This document shows, one piece after another, positions 4,567 to 6,487 of a stretch of DNA of 6,487 nucleotides (positions within the stretch are counted from its first letter, which is position 1; the number at the start of each line of letters is the position of its first letter). The DNA comes from CAZART01 sp964487555. GTDB lineage: Bacteria; Bacteroidota; Rhodothermia; Rhodothermales; VXPQ01. The notes under the pieces were generated by a model. That model did not search any database. It was not told the origin of the DNA and was given only the letters and a program-made list of their open reading frames with translations. Where the stretch lies: NCBI GenBank assembly GCA_964487555.1, contig CAZART010000200.1, positions 1-6,487 of the forward strand. Direction: 5' to 3'. Position numbers and translations under genes: made by a program.

Positions 4567-6487
4567 ATGGCCCGTGACATAGGGATGACACAGCATCTTG
4601 GCTATGATGCGGAAACCCCTCTGTTGCAGTATCCCGATCGTACCATGGCCGCCGCTCCGACCAGCCGACTGACACTCTTCGATCACCTCTCCAATCTTTC
4701 GTTCAACCAGGCGGCCAAGCTGCTCGGCCCCGACGGCAATACGCTCATCCTCCGGGGCGGTACGTACGCCGTCGACGTGCAGGAACGCGCCAGGCTGACC
4801 GACGAAGTCTTCCGGCTGGACCTCTACGGTTCGACCGTCTCGCTCTCGCTGGACGACGCGGCGCGCGACCAGCTTCGGTGGGACTGCTCCTCCTGCGCCG
4901 CGGCGTGCGAGCACGTCGGCGCCGCGTTTTCGCTCATCCTGGAGGAGAAAATGCTCCTCGGGCTCGCCGAACCTCCCAAGGAGCGCGAACCGATCGAGAG
5001 CCTCAGCGAGGAGGAACTCGTCGCCCGGGCGCTGGCTGATCGTGAGGAGCGGGCGCGCGAGGAAACGATGCGCCTCACCTCCGGCAATCCCGAGGAGATC
5101 TGGACCGACTACACGGTCACCAGTGCCGTCTCCGGCAAGTCGTATCGGGTCGCCCTGCGCGGGTGGGATCGGGGCGAATCGTACTGCTCGTGCCCCGATT
5201 TCCGGAAGAACACCCTCGGCACGTGCAAGCATATCCTCTATAGCCTCGATCGGGTTCGGCGCCGGTTTCCCGCGTCCAAGCGGAACAGCCCGTACCGGCG
5301 GCGCGGGATCTCGGTGCATCTGGTCTACGGTGAGGATCTCGAGCTGCGGGTCCGGACGCCGAAGGAGGTCGATGGTTCGGTAGGCCACATCATCGAGCCG
5401 ATCCGCGACCGGCCGATCACCGATCTGTCGGACCTTCTGCGAAGAATCCGTCGCCTCGAGCAGGAGGGGCGGACCGTCACGATCTATCCGGATGCGGAGG
5501 AATACATCCAGCACGGGCTTCTCCGGCAGCATATCGCCTCGAAGGTCGAGGAGATCCGGCGCGATCCGGATTCCCATCCCCTGCGCACGACCCTTCTGAA
5601 CGCGGAGCTCCTGCCCTATCAGCTGGACGGCATTGGCTTCGCTGCGGGGGCGGGGCGGGCCGTGCTGGCGGACGACATGGGCCTCGGCAAGACGATCCAG
5701 GGCATCGGACTGGCCGAGTTTCTCGTTCGGGAGATGGGCATCCGCAAGGTGCTCGTCATCGCTCCCGCCTCCGTAAAAGCGCAGTGGCGCGGCGAGATCC
5801 GGCGGTTTTCGGACCGCGACGCCCACGTGGTCCTCGGCAGCGCTGACGAGCGGGCCGCGCAGTACGGTGACGAGGCGCTGTTTACGATTTGCAACTACGA
5901 GCAGGTCGTCCGCGACATATCCCACATCGAACGCGTCCGGTGGGATCTCATTATCCTGGACGAGGGCCAGCGCATCAAGAATTGGGAGGCGAAGACAACG
6001 CAGATCATCAAAGGACTTCGCTCACCCTTCGCCCTCGTGCTCTCGGGGACGCCGCTGGAGAACCGGCTCGACGATCTCTTCTCGATCGTGGAGTTCATCG
6101 ACGAGCGCCGGCTCGGCCCCGCTTTTCGGTTCTTCAACCGGCACCGGGTGACGGACGAAAAGGGGAAAGTGCTCGGCTACAAGGACCTGGACGCGCTGCG
6201 GGAGCGCCTCCGGCCGGTGCTGCTCCGGCGGACGCGCGGCTCGGTGATGAAGGAGCTACCGGAGCTCACGACGGAGATCGTCCGCATTCCGCCGACGGAG
6301 GAGCAGCTTCAAGTCGAGAACGATCAGATGCGAATCGTCGGCCAGATCGTGAGCAAAAAGTACATCTCCGAGATGGACCTGCTCCGGCTTCGGAAAGCCC
6401 TCCTCATCGCCCGGATGAACGCCGACAGCACCTACCTGGTCGACAAGCGCGAGCCCGGCTATTCCACGAAACTGGATCGACTGGCCG
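4567..6487 (+). CDS. SNF2-family DNA-dependent ATPase/helicase with SWIM zinc motifs (C-terminus beyond window)
   Basis: 640 complete codons, open to the right edge. Residue numbers count from the ATG at 4567. Residues 107-116 form a degenerate SWIM-like motif, C-x2-C-x3-C-x-H (CSSCAAACEH). Residues 207-222 form a canonical SWIM zinc finger, C-x-C-x10-C-x-H (CSCPDF to CKH). The ATPase domain follows: motif I DDMGLGKT (369-376), Ia VLVIAPASVKAQWRGE, motif II DEGQ (465-468), and motif III SGTPLENRLDDLF (493 on). The sequence ends after RPVLLRRTRGSVMKELPEL, before the second RecA-like lobe with motifs IV-VI. Such proteins translocate along duplex DNA and remodel protein-DNA complexes, while SWIM domains bind DNA or protein. 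In-frame ATGs at 4567, 4585 and 4645 lack a Shine-Dalgarno. Third-position GC is much lower before 4645, so MAAAPTSRLTLF at 4645 may be the true start. No partner gene is in view, so a defence role cannot be claimed. Confidence 0.92.
   Translation, partial: MARDIGMTQHLGYDAETPLLQYPDRTMAAAPTSRLTLFDHLSNLSFNQAAKLLGPDGNTLILRGGTYAVDVQERARLTDEVFRLDLYGSTVSLSLDDAARDQLRWDCSSCAAACEHVGAAFSLILEEKMLLGLAEPPKEREPIESLSEEELVARALADREERAREETMRLTSGNPEEIWTDYTVTSAVSGKSYRVALRGWDRGESYCSCPDFRKNTLGTCKHILYSLDRVRRRFPASKRNSPYRRRGISVHLVYGEDLELRVRTPKEVDGSVGHIIEPIRDRPITDLSDLLRRIRRLEQEGRTVTIYPDAEEYIQHGLLRQHIASKVEEIRRDPDSHPLRTTLLNAELLPYQLDGIGFAAGAGRAVLADDMGLGKTIQGIGLAEFLVREMGIRKVLVIAPASVKAQWRGEIRRFSDRDAHVVLGSADERAAQYGDEALFTICNYEQVVRDISHIERVRWDLIILDEGQRIKNWEAKTTQIIKGLRSPFALVLSGTPLENRLDDLFSIVEFIDERRLGPAFRFFNRHRVTDEKGKVLGYKDLDALRERLRPVLLRRTRGSVMKELPELTTEIVRIPPTEEQLQVENDQMRIVGQIVSKKYISEMDLLRLRKALLIARMNADSTYLVDKREPGYSTKLDRLA

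Noticed and set aside
4363..5925. Long minus-strand open frame of 520 codons
   Set aside because: It lies antisense to the SNF2 helicase and the broken gene, whose frames carry unmistakable motifs. Its proline-, arginine- and glycine-rich translation is the usual mirror of a GC-rich gene.
4567..6487. Component of a known SNF2-containing defence system (for example DISARM)
   Set aside because: No methyltransferase, DUF1998 or other partner gene is in view, and SWIM-SNF2 proteins are common outside defence loci.

Overview
This is a 6.5 kb GC-rich bacterial window. It has the look of a decaying accessory or intergenic region between three intact-looking genes: a membrane protein (minus, cut by the left edge), an HNH nuclease-like protein (minus), and a SNF2/SWIM helicase (plus, cut by the right edge). 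The best taxonomic hint is the FtsX/MacB-type permease remnant. Its C-terminal pattern (QQRTKEIGIRKALGAS, then SKDFLKLVL, then FAYRIDIG and a final LRYE) is typical of Bacteroidota-type permeases. Combined with the high GC, this suggests a high-GC member of that wider group, such as Rhodothermota, with Gemmatimonadota as an alternative. This is inference, because the window holds no rRNA or other marker gene.

Layout, left to right. Positions 1-660 (minus) hold the N-terminal 220 residues of a multi-pass membrane protein with a good Shine-Dalgarno. Positions 836 to about 1268 (minus) hold a remnant of a small nucleotidyltransferase-fold protein with a frameshift. It abuts, head to head, a 5'-truncated and frameshifted permease remnant (about 1258-1900, plus). 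Both have lost their 5' ends at the same junction. A low-complexity GTGAGAG tract (1905-1971) separates the permease from a convergent intact gene at 2005-2922 (minus), an HNH endonuclease of the Ref/DUF968 type with a helical N-terminal half. The 5' end of that gene carries two nested or adjacent dyads around a TATAAATA element.

Positions 2950-3780 are mostly non-coding. They contain a three-copy repeat family (3094-3200), one possible small minus-strand ORF (3347-3550), a run of hairpins ending in a very strong Rho-independent terminator (3659-3691) with no obvious plus-strand gene in front of it, and a tRNA-Cys-like pseudogene that has lost its anticodon arm (3718-3779).

Positions 3784-4469 (plus) are a broken gene of unknown function with one frameshift and two in-frame TGA codons. 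After a hairpin, an AT-rich patch and a perfect DnaA-box 9-mer comes the SNF2 helicase (4567 to the edge), with a degenerate and a canonical SWIM zinc motif before the ATPase domain.

No operon or coherent multi-gene system is evident. The three intact frames run clean through their full visible lengths while the three remnants carry several lesions each, so real gene decay fits better than general sequencing error. The items most worth following up are the orphan terminator and hairpin cluster, the anticodon-less tRNA beside a possible island, the dyads at the HNH gene, and the intergenic repeat family.
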